64,000 nucleotides of DNA from JALOAT01 sp041685115 (GTDB lineage Bacteria > Pseudomonadota > Gammaproteobacteria > Thiohalomonadales > Thiohalomonadaceae): NCBI GenBank assembly GCA_041685115.1, contig JAWLGK010000007.1, positions 62,001 to 126,000 of the forward strand, read 5' to 3'. Below are positions 16,994 through 25,137 of this stretch, piece by piece; position 1 is the stretch's first letter, and every line of letters starts with the position of its first letter. A program made the position numbers and the translations under genes. Below the pieces are notes generated by a model. That model had not been told where the DNA came from and did no database searches. It saw only the letters and a program-made list of their open reading frames with translations.

Positions 16994-17992
16994 ATGACAA
17001 CGCCCGATTCAGCCGTCCGCCTGGCGCTGACGCCCGGCGAACCGGCCGGCATCGGACCGGACCTGTGCGTGCAGCTCGCCCAGCGTCCGCAGCATGCCGA
17101 GCTGGTCGCCATCGCCGACCCGGACCTGCTCACCGCGCGCGCCGCGCAGCTGGGCCTGCCGCTCAGGCTGCGCCCGTTCGATCCGGCCCGCGCGCCCGCA
17201 CCCGGCCGCGCCGGCGAGTTGACGGTGCTGCCCGTGAGGCTCGCGGCCCCTGCGACGGCCGGCAGCCTCGACCCGCGCAATGCAGCCTACGTACTCGATA
17301 CCCTCGCCCGCGCCGTGGACGGCTGCATGAGAGGCGAGTTCGCCGCGCTGGTCACCGGCCCGGTGCACAAGGGCGTGATCAACGATGCGGGCGTGCCCTT
17401 CACGGGTCACACCGAATTCCTCGCCGCGCGCACCGGCACGCCGCGGGTGGTGATGATGCTCGCCACACCCGGCCTGCGGGTGGCGCTGGCCACCACCCAC
17501 CTGCCCCTGCGCGCTGTGGCCGACGCCATCACCCCGGCCCTGCTGGAGGAGGTCATCACCATCCTGCACCGCGACCTGAGCGGGCGCTTCCGCCTGACCC
17601 GCCCGCGCATCCTGGTGTGCGGCCTCAATCCCCACGCCGGCGAGGGCGGCCACCTGGGCCGTGAAGAGATCGAGGTGATGGAACCGGTGCTGGTGCGGCT
17701 GCGCGGCGCGGGCCTCGATCTGGTCGGGCCACTGCCCGCGGACACCGCCTTCGTGCCCGCCCAGCTGGACGGGGCCGATGCGGTGCTCGCCATGTACCAC
17801 GACCAGGGCCTGCCGGTGCTCAAGCACAAGGGTTTCGGTCACGCCGTCAACGTCACCCTCGGCCTGCCCATCATCCGCACCTCCGTGGACCACGGCACCG
17901 CCCTGGACTTGGCCGGCACCGGCCGCGCCGACACCGGCAGCCTGGAATACGCCATCGAAGTCGCCCTGGCCCAGCTCCCTCCGCGCACGTGA
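16994..17992 (+). CDS. pdxA: 4-hydroxythreonine-4-phosphate dehydrogenase PdxA
   Basis: 332 residues. Motifs: LALTPGEPAGIGPDL at the start, TGPVHKGVINDAG, PFTGHTEFLA, the metal-binding GLNPHAGEGGHLG and MYHDQGLPVLKH, and RTSVDHGTALDLAGTG. It catalyses an NAD-dependent oxidation in pyridoxal phosphate synthesis. The ATG at 16994 follows a GGAAG site and lies 32 bp after surA; the frame is open far upstream only because it shadows surA. Confidence 0.95.
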   Translation: MTTPDSAVRLALTPGEPAGIGPDLCVQLAQRPQHAELVAIADPDLLTARAAQLGLPLRLRPFDPARAPAPGRAGELTVLPVRLAAPATAGSLDPRNAAYVLDTLARAVDGCMRGEFAALVTGPVHKGVINDAGVPFTGHTEFLAARTGTPRVVMMLATPGLRVALATTHLPLRAVADAITPALLEEVITILHRDLSGRFRLTRPRILVCGLNPHAGEGGHLGREEIEVMEPVLVRLRGAGLDLVGPLPADTAFVPAQLDGADAVLAMYHDQGLPVLKHKGFGHAVNVTLGLPIIRTSVDHGTALDLAGTGRADTGSLEYAIEVALAQLPPRT

Positions 17993-18013
17993 CCGGCTTC
18001 GCCGGGGATGGTG

Positions 18014-18213
18014 AAACGCGGAGGACGCGGAGGCGCGGAGGGCGCAGAGAAAGGGAGATGTACAAGCCCCGCGGCCGCACCGGTACCCCACGGGCATCAT
18101 CCCGTTTGGCCCGGGACGGGCCCTGCCCTTGGATCGCACCTGGCACCGGCCGCGGATATGCTTCACCCTCTGTTCTTGGATTTCTCCGCGCCTCCGCGCC
18201 CTCTGCGTTACGT
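18014..18213. repeat. GCGGAGG-family inverted repeat element
   Basis: The left arm (18014-18055) reads as tandem degenerate units ACGCGGAGG-ACGCGGAGG-CGCGGAGGG. The right arm (18178-18212) is the reverse complement type (TCTCCGCGCCTCCGCGCC). About 120 bp of unrelated sequence lies between. The element fills the pdxA-rsmA gap (277 bp), which in other bacteria is short, so rsmA may have its own promoter; a CATAAT box at 18235 just after the right arm would fit a -10. Confidence 0.7.
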
Positions 18214-18269
18214 ATCACCGGAAGAGCGACTCGGCCATAATTCGCGCTACACCCTCGGAACCCGTGCCC

Positions 18270-19046
18270 ATGCAGCATCAAGCCCGCAAACGCTTCGGCC
18301 AGAATTTCCTGCGCGATCACACGGTGATCGACCGCATCGTGCGCGCCATCAATCCGCAGCCCGGCGATCATCTGGTGGAGATCGGCCCGGGGCTCGGCGC
18401 CCTCACCGGTCCGCTGCTGGAGGCGCTCGGCGCCCTGGACGTGGTCGAACTGGACCGCGACCTGATCCCGCGCCTGCATGAGCAGTTCGCCGGCGCCGGT
18501 GAGCTGCGCGTGCATCAGGCCGACGCCCTGCGCTTCGATTTCCGCAATCTCGTGCAGGGCGAGGAGCGCCTGCGCGTGGTCGGCAACCTGCCCTACAACA
18601 TCTCCACGCCGCTCATCTTTCATCTCATCGAGCAGGCGCCGGTCATCCGCGACATGCACTTCATGCTGCAGAAAGAGGTGATCGATCGCCTCGCCGCCGC
18701 GCCGGACAGCGCCGATTACGGCAGACTGGGTGTGATGGTGCAGTATTACTGCCGGGTGGAACGGCTGTTCACGGTCCCCCCCGGTGCGTTCCACCCGGTG
18801 CCGAAGGTGGATTCGGCGGTGGTGCGACTGGTGCCGCACACCGCACCGCCCGTAAAGGTGAACGATGAGGCAGTCTTCGCCCGTGTGGTGGCGCAGGCTT
18901 TCAGCCAGCGGCGCAAGACCCTGCGCAACACCCTGCGCGGGCTGGTGGACGCCGAGGCCATGACGGCGCTGGACATCGATCCGGGCCGCCGCGCGGAGAC
19001 CCTGAGCCTGGCCGAATTCGCGGCCCTGGCGAACACTGTCGGCTGA
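18270..19046 (+). CDS. rsmA: 16S rRNA (adenine1518/1519-N6)-dimethyltransferase RsmA
   Basis: 258 residues. Starts MQHQARKRFGQNFLRD, the standard RsmA/KsgA opening, then the SAM-binding VEIGPGLGALT, acidic loop DVVELDRDL, catalytic NLPYNIST, and the rRNA-contact PPGAFHPVPKVDSAVVRL. The C-terminal helical domain ends at TLSLAEFAALANTV. It dimethylates two adenines in helix 45 of 16S rRNA late in 30S assembly. The open frame extends to 18129, but only the ATG at 18270 gives the conserved N-terminus. Confidence 0.96.
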   Translation: MQHQARKRFGQNFLRDHTVIDRIVRAINPQPGDHLVEIGPGLGALTGPLLEALGALDVVELDRDLIPRLHEQFAGAGELRVHQADALRFDFRNLVQGEERLRVVGNLPYNISTPLIFHLIEQAPVIRDMHFMLQKEVIDRLAAAPDSADYGRLGVMVQYYCRVERLFTVPPGAFHPVPKVDSAVVRLVPHTAPPVKVNDEAVFARVVAQAFSQRRKTLRNTLRGLVDAEAMTALDIDPGRRAETLSLAEFAALANTVG

Positions 19047-19075
19047 CCCCGGCGTCAGCCCAACAGGGAGGTCGG

Positions 19076-20524
19076 ATGACGAATCACAGCGAACAGCGAC
19101 TCCTCATCCGGGTCGGACAGGTGGTGTTCGGCGTGCCCGCCCTCGCCTCCGAGGGCATCCTGGCCATGCCCGCCCACGTCACCGCCCTGCCCGGGGCCCG
19201 CACCGACGAACCCGGCGTGTTCCACCACGGTAACGGCACCGTGGCCCTGGTGGACCTGCGCCGCAAGCTGGGCCTCGAGGCCGGCGACGGACGGTTGGTG
19301 CTGGCCCGCGCCGCCGGCGCGTTGCGCGGCTTCGTGGTGGACGAGGTGCCGGGCTTCGCCTCCCCGGAGGCCCGCGCCGCACCGCTGCCTCCGGGGCTGC
19401 CCTTGCGTACCTTCCAAGGCGCCCTGCTCCACGGCGAGCGTTTGGCGCTGCTCACGGATTTCGAGGCGCTCTACGCCCTCGCAGAGGCAGGACCTGCACT
19501 GCGGCAGCTGGCGCAGCCCGCACCGGCCGAGCCGGAGGCGCCACCACCCGCGCCCCATGTGCCCTTGCACGAGGCGCTCGGCAAGGTGATCAGCGAGGGA
19601 CGGGATCGTGCGCCCCCAGCGGCACGCTCCGCGCCGCCCCCCCCGGCCACCATTCCCACGCCCGCTGCCGACACTGCCCGCACCACTCCGCGCGCCGCCG
19701 CCAGTCGCCCGGCGCGCGCGCCCACCGCCCCCGTCAGTGCCAAACCCGCACCGACGCCACGGTCCGGCGCCTCCACACTCAGCCGCAAGCCGGCCGTCGA
19801 CAAGACGTCCCCGCCGCGTCCACCGGCCACACCCGCGAAGGAAGTACTCACCCACCCTGCATCGACGGCGCCGGCCCCGTCTCCCGCCCCGAAGCCAGCG
19901 CACGACCCAGGCCCGGCGCCCGCGGCGCCCAGGGCGCTTGAACGCGCCACGTCGGCACGCACCCGCCTGCTACCCTATGCGGTCCTCGCCGCCCTGGTGG
20001 CGGGCGTGGTGGTGGCGCTGCCTTTCGTACTCAGCCCACCCCGCGAGGTCCGTGCGCCGGCGCTGCCGCCGATGGCTGAGATCGAGCCGACCCTGCCCGA
20101 GGCATCCGTGGCACCCGTCGCGCCGCCACCGGCACCGCCGCAGGAAACCGTTCCCCCCATCGCCGCGCTCCCGCCCGAGGCCTCGCCCCTGCCGCCACCG
20201 GCCAGTGAGGTGGAATCCAGCGTCCGCATCGAGGCCACCGAGGAGGGCGTGGACGTAGTGGTGGAGCGCCATGCGCCGGCCTCGGAAGTGCCGGCATCCA
20301 CGGGGCGGGCCGAGGCGCCGCCCACCCCCACGGTGCGCGAGACGGTCTCAGTGCACACCGTGGTGCGGGGTGACACGCTGTGGGACATCGCCACGCGCTA
20401 CCTGAACGACCCATGGGCCTACCCTCAACTCGCCGCCGACAGCCGCATCGAGGATCCGGACATCATCGAGGTAGGCGACAAGGTGCGCGTCGTAGTGCGT
20501 GAAATCAGTAACGGCAGCCGTTGA
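19076..20524 (+). CDS. CheW-like domain / transmembrane / LysM fusion protein
   Basis: 482 residues in three parts. Residues 1-135 resemble a CheW fold (LLIRVGQVVFGVPA, GNGTVALVDLRRKLGLEAG, GFVVDEVPG). A long Pro/Ala/Thr-rich linker follows. One membrane helix lies at about 299-320 (YAVLAALVAGVVVALPFVL), preceded by Arg residues, so the N-terminus should be cytoplasmic. After a second Pro-rich stretch comes a C-terminal LysM domain at about 423-475 (HTVVRGDTLWDIATRYLNDP, VGDKVRVVV) in the periplasm. This would connect a chemotaxis-type scaffold to peptidoglycan. The low-complexity linker limits homology-based confidence. A GGGAGG ribosome site precedes the ATG. Confidence 0.78.
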   Translation: MTNHSEQRLLIRVGQVVFGVPALASEGILAMPAHVTALPGARTDEPGVFHHGNGTVALVDLRRKLGLEAGDGRLVLARAAGALRGFVVDEVPGFASPEARAAPLPPGLPLRTFQGALLHGERLALLTDFEALYALAEAGPALRQLAQPAPAEPEAPPPAPHVPLHEALGKVISEGRDRAPPAARSAPPPPATIPTPAADTARTTPRAAASRPARAPTAPVSAKPAPTPRSGASTLSRKPAVDKTSPPRPPATPAKEVLTHPASTAPAPSPAPKPAHDPGPAPAAPRALERATSARTRLLPYAVLAALVAGVVVALPFVLSPPREVRAPALPPMAEIEPTLPEASVAPVAPPPAPPQETVPPIAALPPEASPLPPPASEVESSVRIEATEEGVDVVVERHAPASEVPASTGRAEAPPTPTVRETVSVHTVVRGDTLWDIATRYLNDPWAYPQLAADSRIEDPDIIEVGDKVRVVVREISNGSR

Positions 20525-20554
20525 GGGGCGTACGCGCTTAACGGCGCGTGCCCC
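20525..20554. terminator. GC-rich hairpin after the CheW-LysM gene
   Basis: GGGGCGTACGCGC and GCGCGTGCCCC flank a TTAACG loop immediately after the stop codon. The stem is strong apart from a two-base bulge. No clear U-tract follows, so it may be a transcript-stabilising hairpin rather than an intrinsic terminator. Confidence 0.45.
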
Positions 20555-20598
20555 GATGCTTTAACCTTGCGGCCTGACGCATAACCGCTAACGCTCAA

Positions 20599-21090
20599 AT
20601 GCCCCTTGTCCTCACCTGTGCCCAGCTGGGCGCCGCCCCGCTGCGGGCGCTGTTCGCCCGCTACGGCGTCGCACTTATCGAAGTCCCCGATGGGGAACCC
20701 ATCCCCGGCTCCTGGTTCGGCGATCCGGAGGCCGGCATCATCGGCCGCGCCGTGTACGTGCGCGGCGATACGCCTGTGCACTCGGCCCTGCATGAAGGCT
20801 GTCACCTCATCTGCATCGACGAGGAGCGCCGCGCGCGCCTGCACACGGACGCCGGCGGCGACTACGACGAGGAAAACGGGGTCAACTACCTGCAAATCCT
20901 GCTGGCAGACTGCATCCCGGGCGTGGGACGGGAGCGCATGATGGCCGACATGGATGCCTGGGGTTACACCTACCGCCTGGGCTCCGCACGCGCCTGGTTC
21001 GAAAACGACGCGCAGGACGCGCGGGCCTGGCTGCTGCGCCACGGCCTCATTGACGCCACAGAAACACCATCTTTTCGCCTGCGCGCCTAA
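20599..21090 (+). CDS. small protein with HExxH-like motif, putative metal-binding
   Basis: 163 residues, conserved-hypothetical in appearance. The striking segment is HSALHEGCHLICID, an HExxH motif as in zinc metallopeptidases, followed by an acidic stretch (GGDYDEENGVNYLQILLAD) whose Glu residues could supply a third ligand, as in gluzincins. No signal peptide or membrane helix is visible, so it is probably cytoplasmic. It sits between the CheW-LysM gene and pgl on the same strand. Activity as a peptidase is inference; such short minigluzincin-like proteins may also be regulatory. Confidence 0.7.
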   Translation: MPLVLTCAQLGAAPLRALFARYGVALIEVPDGEPIPGSWFGDPEAGIIGRAVYVRGDTPVHSALHEGCHLICIDEERRARLHTDAGGDYDEENGVNYLQILLADCIPGVGRERMMADMDAWGYTYRLGSARAWFENDAQDARAWLLRHGLIDATETPSFRLRA

Positions 21091-21273
21091 CCGCACGGTT
21101 GAAGCGGCAGGCGCTGGTGACTAAGCTCAGGATTCCTCGGCCCCGGGGCGTGCATTCCGCGCCCGCAGGCTCGTCAACCTCCGGGCCATGCAGCAACTCC
21201 CGGCAGCGCTTGGCTTCGCCACCCGCTCCCTGCGACCCGCCGAGGCGCTGGAGTCACAAGAACCGTGCGAACA

Positions 21274-22032
21274 ATGCACCCCATGACAAGACCCCGGCTC
21301 CACATCCTCCAGGACGAAACGGCGCTGTACCGCGCTTGCGCCGAGCGCTTCGCCGATATCGCCGGTGAGGCCATCGCCGCCCGCGGCGGCTTCCACGTGG
21401 CGCTCTCCGGCGGCAGCACCCCCGCGGGACTGTATCGCCAGCTGGCGAGTCGCGAATGGGCGCAGCGCGTCGACTGGTCGCGTACCCACGCCTGGTTCGG
21501 CGACGAACGCTGCGTGCCGGCCGACCACCCGGACAGCAACTTCCGCATGGCCCATGAGCGGCTGCTCGCGCCGGTGGGCATACCGCAGGACCAGGTGCAT
21601 CGCATGGCCGGCGAGCAGCCGCCCGCTGACGCCGCCGCCGCCTACGCCCGTACCCTGGACGAGACCCTGCCCCATGCGCAGGGCCTCCCATGCTTCGACC
21701 TGGTACTCCTCGGCCTGGGGCCCGACGGCCATGTCGCCTCGCTGTTCCCGGGCACGGCCGCCCTGGACGAGCGCACCGCCACGGCCACGGCGGTATTCGT
21801 GCCCCGGCTCGACGCCTGGCGCATCAGCCTCACCTTCCCGGTGCTGGAGCACGCCCGCCACGTGATGCTGATGGTGGCCGGCGCCGGCAAGGCCGACGTG
21901 GTGCGCCAAGCCCTTTGCGAACCCGTCGACGCAGAACCCCTGCCCGTGCAGCGCCTGCGGCCGCAAGGTGAACAGGAATGGTTCCTGGATGCGGCCGCCG
22001 CCCGGCACATTGATTCGGAGAACTGCCCATGA
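21274..22032 (+). CDS. pgl: 6-phosphogluconolactonase
   Basis: 252 residues, DevB/Pgl type. Hallmarks: FHVALSGGSTPAGLYRQLA, the THAWFGDERCVPADHPDSN block and the catalytic LGLGPDGHVASLFPGT. It hydrolyses 6-phosphogluconolactone in the oxidative pentose phosphate or Entner-Doudoroff route. GTG at 21265 and ATGs at 21274 and 21283 are all in frame with no decisive ribosome site; the middle one is used. Its stop overlaps the glk start by four bases, consistent with a glucose-utilisation pair. Confidence 0.92.
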   Translation: MHPMTRPRLHILQDETALYRACAERFADIAGEAIAARGGFHVALSGGSTPAGLYRQLASREWAQRVDWSRTHAWFGDERCVPADHPDSNFRMAHERLLAPVGIPQDQVHRMAGEQPPADAAAAYARTLDETLPHAQGLPCFDLVLLGLGPDGHVASLFPGTAALDERTATATAVFVPRLDAWRISLTFPVLEHARHVMLMVAGAGKADVVRQALCEPVDAEPLPVQRLRPQGEQEWFLDAAAARHIDSENCP

Positions 22033-23027
22033 GCGGCCCCATCGTGCACGTGCTCGCGGGCGACATCGGCGGCACCAAGACCCTGCTGCAGATCGCCGAA
22101 TTCGACAATGGCACGCCGCGGGTGCTCGCGGAGCAGCGCTTTGACAGCCGCGCCTACCCCGGCCTCGCGCCCATGGCCTACGAATTCCTCGCCTCCCAGG
22201 GACGGCTCGGCATCGAGCGCGCCTGCTTCGGCGTGGCCGGCCCGGTCACCGGTGATGCGGCGCACCAGCAGGCCAGCCTCACCAATCTGCCGTGGCGGCT
22301 CGACTCCGATGAACTGGCCAAGGTGCTCGGCCTGGCGCGCGTGCGCCTCATCAACGACTTCCAGGCGGTGGGCTACGGCATTGAGGGCCTGGAGCGCGAC
22401 GCCCTGGACGCCCTGCAGGACGTACCGCAGGAGCTCGGCGGCTCGCGCGTGGTCATCGGCGCCGGCACCGGTCTGGGGGTCGCCTTCCTGCACCGGCTCG
22501 GCGGGCATTACGAGGTATTTCCCACCGAGGCCGGGCACATGGACTTCGCGCCCACCGACGAGGATCAGGACGACCTGCTCGCCTGGCTGCGCCGCCAGCA
22601 TGAGCGCGTGTCCTACGAGCGGGTGGTGTCCGGCATGGGCATCGAGGACATCTTCCGCTTTTTCCTGGAGCGCGAGGGCGTGGCCGACGACCCGCTGCTC
22701 AACGCCCCGGACATCCCCGCCGCCGTGGCCGCCGCGGCGGCCAGCGATCGCCACCATCCGATCGCCGAGCGCACCATGGCCCTGTTCGCTGACGCCTACG
22801 GCAGCGTGGCCGGCAACCTCGCCCTCGCTGCCCTGGCACGCGGCGGCGTGTTCATCGCCGGCGGCATCGCGCCGAAGGTCCTGCCCCTGCTGAAGGACGG
22901 CCGCTTCATGACCGCCTTCAACCGCAAGGGCCGCATGAGCCATCTCACCCAGGCCATGCCCGTTTACGTGATCACCGATCCCAAGGTTGGCCTGCTCGGC
23001 GCCGCGCTCGCCGCCCGGCGTCTTTAA
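22029..23027 (+). CDS. glk: glucokinase
   Basis: 332 residues of the bacterial Glk family (not ROK: the zinc-binding cysteine motif is missing). Motifs: LAGDIGGTKTLLQ for phosphate binding, LTNLPWRLDSDEL, INDFQAVGYGI with the catalytic Asp, IGAGTGLGVAFL and FPTEAGHMDFAP. It phosphorylates glucose with ATP, feeding the glucose-6-phosphate branch served by the adjacent pgl. Overlaps pgl by ATGA. Confidence 0.94.
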   Translation: MSGPIVHVLAGDIGGTKTLLQIAEFDNGTPRVLAEQRFDSRAYPGLAPMAYEFLASQGRLGIERACFGVAGPVTGDAAHQQASLTNLPWRLDSDELAKVLGLARVRLINDFQAVGYGIEGLERDALDALQDVPQELGGSRVVIGAGTGLGVAFLHRLGGHYEVFPTEAGHMDFAPTDEDQDDLLAWLRRQHERVSYERVVSGMGIEDIFRFFLEREGVADDPLLNAPDIPAAVAAAAASDRHHPIAERTMALFADAYGSVAGNLALAALARGGVFIAGGIAPKVLPLLKDGRFMTAFNRKGRMSHLTQAMPVYVITDPKVGLLGAALAARRL

Positions 23028-23039
23028 AGGAGTTTGCTC

Positions 23040-23420
23040 ATGGACGACAGCAACAGCTGTATCGAAGTGAAGGTGAAGAGCATGTACGTGGAGGAGCACT
23101 CGCAGCCCGACGACGAGCGCTTCGTGTTCGCCTACACGGTGACCATCCGCAACACCGGCAAGACCGCCGCGCAACTGCTCACGCGCCACTGGATCATCAC
23201 CGACGGCCACGGCCGCGAACAGGAGGTGCGCGGCGAGGGCGTGGTGGGCGAACAGCCTTACCTGAAGCCCGGCGAGGAATTCCGCTATACCAGCGGCACC
23301 GTACTCGAGACCCCGGTCGGCTCCATGCACGGCCGCTACCGCATGCGCACCGACGATGGCAGCGAATTCGACGCGCAGATCGCACCGTTCACCCTGTCGA
23401 CGCCGCGGGTCCTGCATTAG
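23040..23420 (+). CDS. apaG: ApaG domain protein
   Basis: 126 residues. ApaG beta-sandwich motifs: FAYTVTIRNTG, LLTRHWIITDGHGREQEVRGEGVVGEQP and the FRYTSGTVLETPVGSMHGRY block. The function is not settled; it is usually encoded with apaH and rsmA. A strong AAGGAG site seven bases upstream fixes the ATG at 23040. Here it follows glk by 12 bp rather than rsmA, so it belongs to the pgl-glk transcript. Confidence 0.95.
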   Translation: MDDSNSCIEVKVKSMYVEEHSQPDDERFVFAYTVTIRNTGKTAAQLLTRHWIITDGHGREQEVRGEGVVGEQPYLKPGEEFRYTSGTVLETPVGSMHGRYRMRTDDGSEFDAQIAPFTLSTPRVLH

Positions 23421-23441
23421 GAAGAAAACACAGGGGAATGA

Positions 23442-23770
23442 CCGTCGGCGAACGGGGTTCCGATGACCGCCAGCGGTTGGACAGGCAATTCGCCCACGGG
23501 GTGGGCTCCTACGGGTGGTTCTTGATGCCGTTGCAGGAGCCGACACCGTCGGCGAACGGGGCTCCGACGACCGCCAGCGGTTGGAGAGGCAATTCGCCCA
23601 CGGGGTGGGCTCCTACGGGTGGTTCTTGATGCCGTTGCAGGAGCCGACACCGTCGGCGAACGGGATCCGATGACCGTCAGCGGTTCGCAAGACCATTCGC
23701 CCACGGGGTGGGCTCCTACAGCGCGATTTGCAGGCCGCGCTGTCGCGAGCAGAAGCTCGCTCCCACAGGA
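23442..23770. repeat. tandem REP/BIME-type array, 104-bp unit
   Basis: Two nearly identical 104-bp units start at 23442 and 23546, and a third, divergent and truncated, starts at 23650. Each unit contains CCGTCGGCGAACGGGG and, inverted, CGCCCACGGGGTGGGCTCCTAC, with GCAGGAGCCGACA joining units. The block ends in a different REP type (CGCGAGCAGAAGCTCGCTCCCACAGG). The GGAGCCGAC...GTCGGCGAA palindrome resembles the repetitive extragenic palindromes of pseudomonads. With the solo arm at 23793 it fills the 484-bp gap 23421-23904. Confidence 0.8.
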
Positions 23771-23792
23771 ATGAGCGGCCCACCTTCATCCG

Positions 23793-23833
23793 TTCTTTCT
23801 CCGCGACCTCCGCGCCTCCGCGCCCTCCGCGTT
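23793..23833. repeat. solo arm of the GCGGAGG repeat family
   Basis: TCTTTCTCCGCGACCTCCG-type sequence continuing in 8-9-base units and ending CCTCCGCGTTGC. Unlike other members it has no opposing arm nearby; the REP array lies where the partner would be expected. It ends 71 bp before the methyltransferase start. Confidence 0.6.
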
Positions 23834-23904
23834 GCCATCCAAGGGAATCGCCGTCGCTGCGCGCATGGCGCACGGCCGACCGGACTCGTACACTCCTGCA
23901 CACC

Positions 23905-24501
23905 ATGAATCTGCGCCACAGCTACACATTCTTCGCACCCGTGTACGACCTTGTGGTGGCACGGGTGAGTGAGCGACCGCGACGGATCAGCCTGGCGCGG
24001 TTGCCCGGTGAAGGGGACGTGCTGCTCGCAGGCATCGGCAGCGGCCTGGACATCCCGCACCTGCCGTGTGGCCCGCGTTATACGGGCATCGACCTCACCC
24101 CCGCCATGCTGCGGCGCGCGGAGGGCCGTGCAAGGGTGCGTGAGGATGTGGCACTGCACGAGGGCGATGTGATGGCCTTGCCCTACGGGGATGCGAGCTT
24201 CGATGCGGTGGTGATGCATCTGATCCTGGCCGTGGTGCCCCACCCCGAACGCGCCCTCGGCGAGGCCGCGCGGGTGCTGCGACCCGGCGGCCGGTTGTTG
24301 ATCCTCGACAAATTCCTGCGCCCCGGGCAACGCGCGCCACTGCGGCGCGCCATCAACCTGCTGAGCCGCCGCTTCGCGACGCGCACCGACGTGGTGTTCG
24401 AACAGGTGCTGGCATACTGCCCGTCCCTGTGCCTGGAGCGCGACGAACCGGCCCTGGCACGCGGCTGGTTCCGCCACATCGAACTACGCAAGTGCCGGTG
24501 A
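23905..24501 (+). CDS. class I SAM-dependent methyltransferase
   Basis: 198 residues, UbiE/ArsM-like. Starts MNLRHSYTFFAPVYD, then a SAM-binding glycine loop (VLLAGIGSGLDIP), an acidic strand (YTGIDLTPAMLRRA), VALHEGDVMALPYGDASFDAV and the post-motif LRPGGRLLILDKF. Substrate is unknown. The upstream in-frame extension runs through the repeat array and is not supported. It lies between repeat blocks and is likely transcribed alone. Confidence 0.82.
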   Translation: MNLRHSYTFFAPVYDLVVARVSERPRRISLARLPGEGDVLLAGIGSGLDIPHLPCGPRYTGIDLTPAMLRRAEGRARVREDVALHEGDVMALPYGDASFDAVVMHLILAVVPHPERALGEAARVLRPGGRLLILDKFLRPGQRAPLRRAINLLSRRFATRTDVVFEQVLAYCPSLCLERDEPALARGWFRHIELRKCR

Positions 24502-24505
24502 ACGT

Positions 24506-24727
24506 AACGCGGAGGCCGCAGAGGCGCGGAGGACGCGGAGATTTAAAGCCCAACACAGAGGCACAGAGGCGCAGAGATCACAGAGGATGGAACGGGTACG
24601 AACGGGCTCAGCCCGCGATGGCGCAGTAGAAGCCGGCTCCCACAGGAGGTTGCCCGCGACAGGGCAAACAACCCCCCTCCACCCCATCATTCTCCGCGTC
24701 CTCCGCGCCTCTGCGTCCTCCGCGTTA
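24506..24727. repeat. compound GCGGAGG-family inverted repeat with internal REP
   Basis: Two left arms (24506-24544, AACGCGGAGGCCGCAGAGG-type, and 24551-24585, AACACAGAGGCACAGAGG-type) face a right arm at 24689-24727 (TCTCCGCGTCCTCCGCGCC). A REP palindrome (GAAGCCGGCTCCCACAGG) sits inside. The element spans most of the gap between the convergent methyltransferase and DUF4870-like genes, a natural position for a bidirectional transcript end. Confidence 0.7.
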
Positions 24728-24753
24728 TGCACCCGGCAACGGCACCCACTCGC

Positions 24754-25083
24754 TCAGACGTACATCTCCTTGCCTTCCGAGAGCCGCAGCCAGCCCTTGG
24801 CGACGCGGTAGATCACCCACACCACCGCCGCGGCCCAGATGAACCAGCCGACGAGGATGATGGCGAGGAGGGTGCCGAGGGCGCTCCACAGCAGGCCGTA
24901 CCAGAAGGTGCGGATCTGCCAGCGGAAGTGGGACTCGAGCCAGGTGCCGCGCACGTCCTCACGCTTGATGTAATTGAGCACCACCGCCACCACGAAGGTG
25001 ATACCGAATACGAAGCCGAGCGCCTGCAGGGCATACACCACGGTGGTGATGTTCTTGGCGGACTGGAGGTTTTCGACATCCAT
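24754..25083 (-). CDS. DUF4870-like small membrane protein
   Basis: 109 residues with three hydrophobic segments (about 12-37, 57-76 and 78-95) and the charged spacer NYIKREDVRGTWLESHFRWQ, followed by FWYGLLW, the pattern of DUF4870-type integral membrane proteins. The ATG at 25083 has an AGGA eight bases upstream and is preferred over ATG 25092. It follows the acyl-CoA synthetase gene by 54 bp on the same strand. Function unknown. Confidence 0.72.
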   Translation of the reverse strand: MDVENLQSAKNITTVVYALQALGFVFGITFVVAVVLNYIKREDVRGTWLESHFRWQIRTFWYGLLWSALGTLLAIILVGWFIWAAAVVWVIYRVAKGWLRLSEGKEMYV

Positions 25084-25137
25084 GGTAAGCATCCTGTGGC
25101 CTTACGTTGAAGGATAGAGCGGCAGGCCGAGTGTGTT

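Noticed and set aside
15456..17000. 514-codon minus-strand frame antisense to surA
   Set aside because: surA motifs on the plus strand are complete; the antisense product has no family features.
21642..23546. 634-codon minus-strand frame antisense to pgl, glk and apaG
   Set aside because: All three plus-strand genes are well supported; the antisense frame enters the REP array, which is typical of GC-driven openness.
23442..23770. possible CRISPR array
   Set aside because: Repeat unit is 104 bp, nearly all repeated with no unique spacers, and no cas genes nearby.
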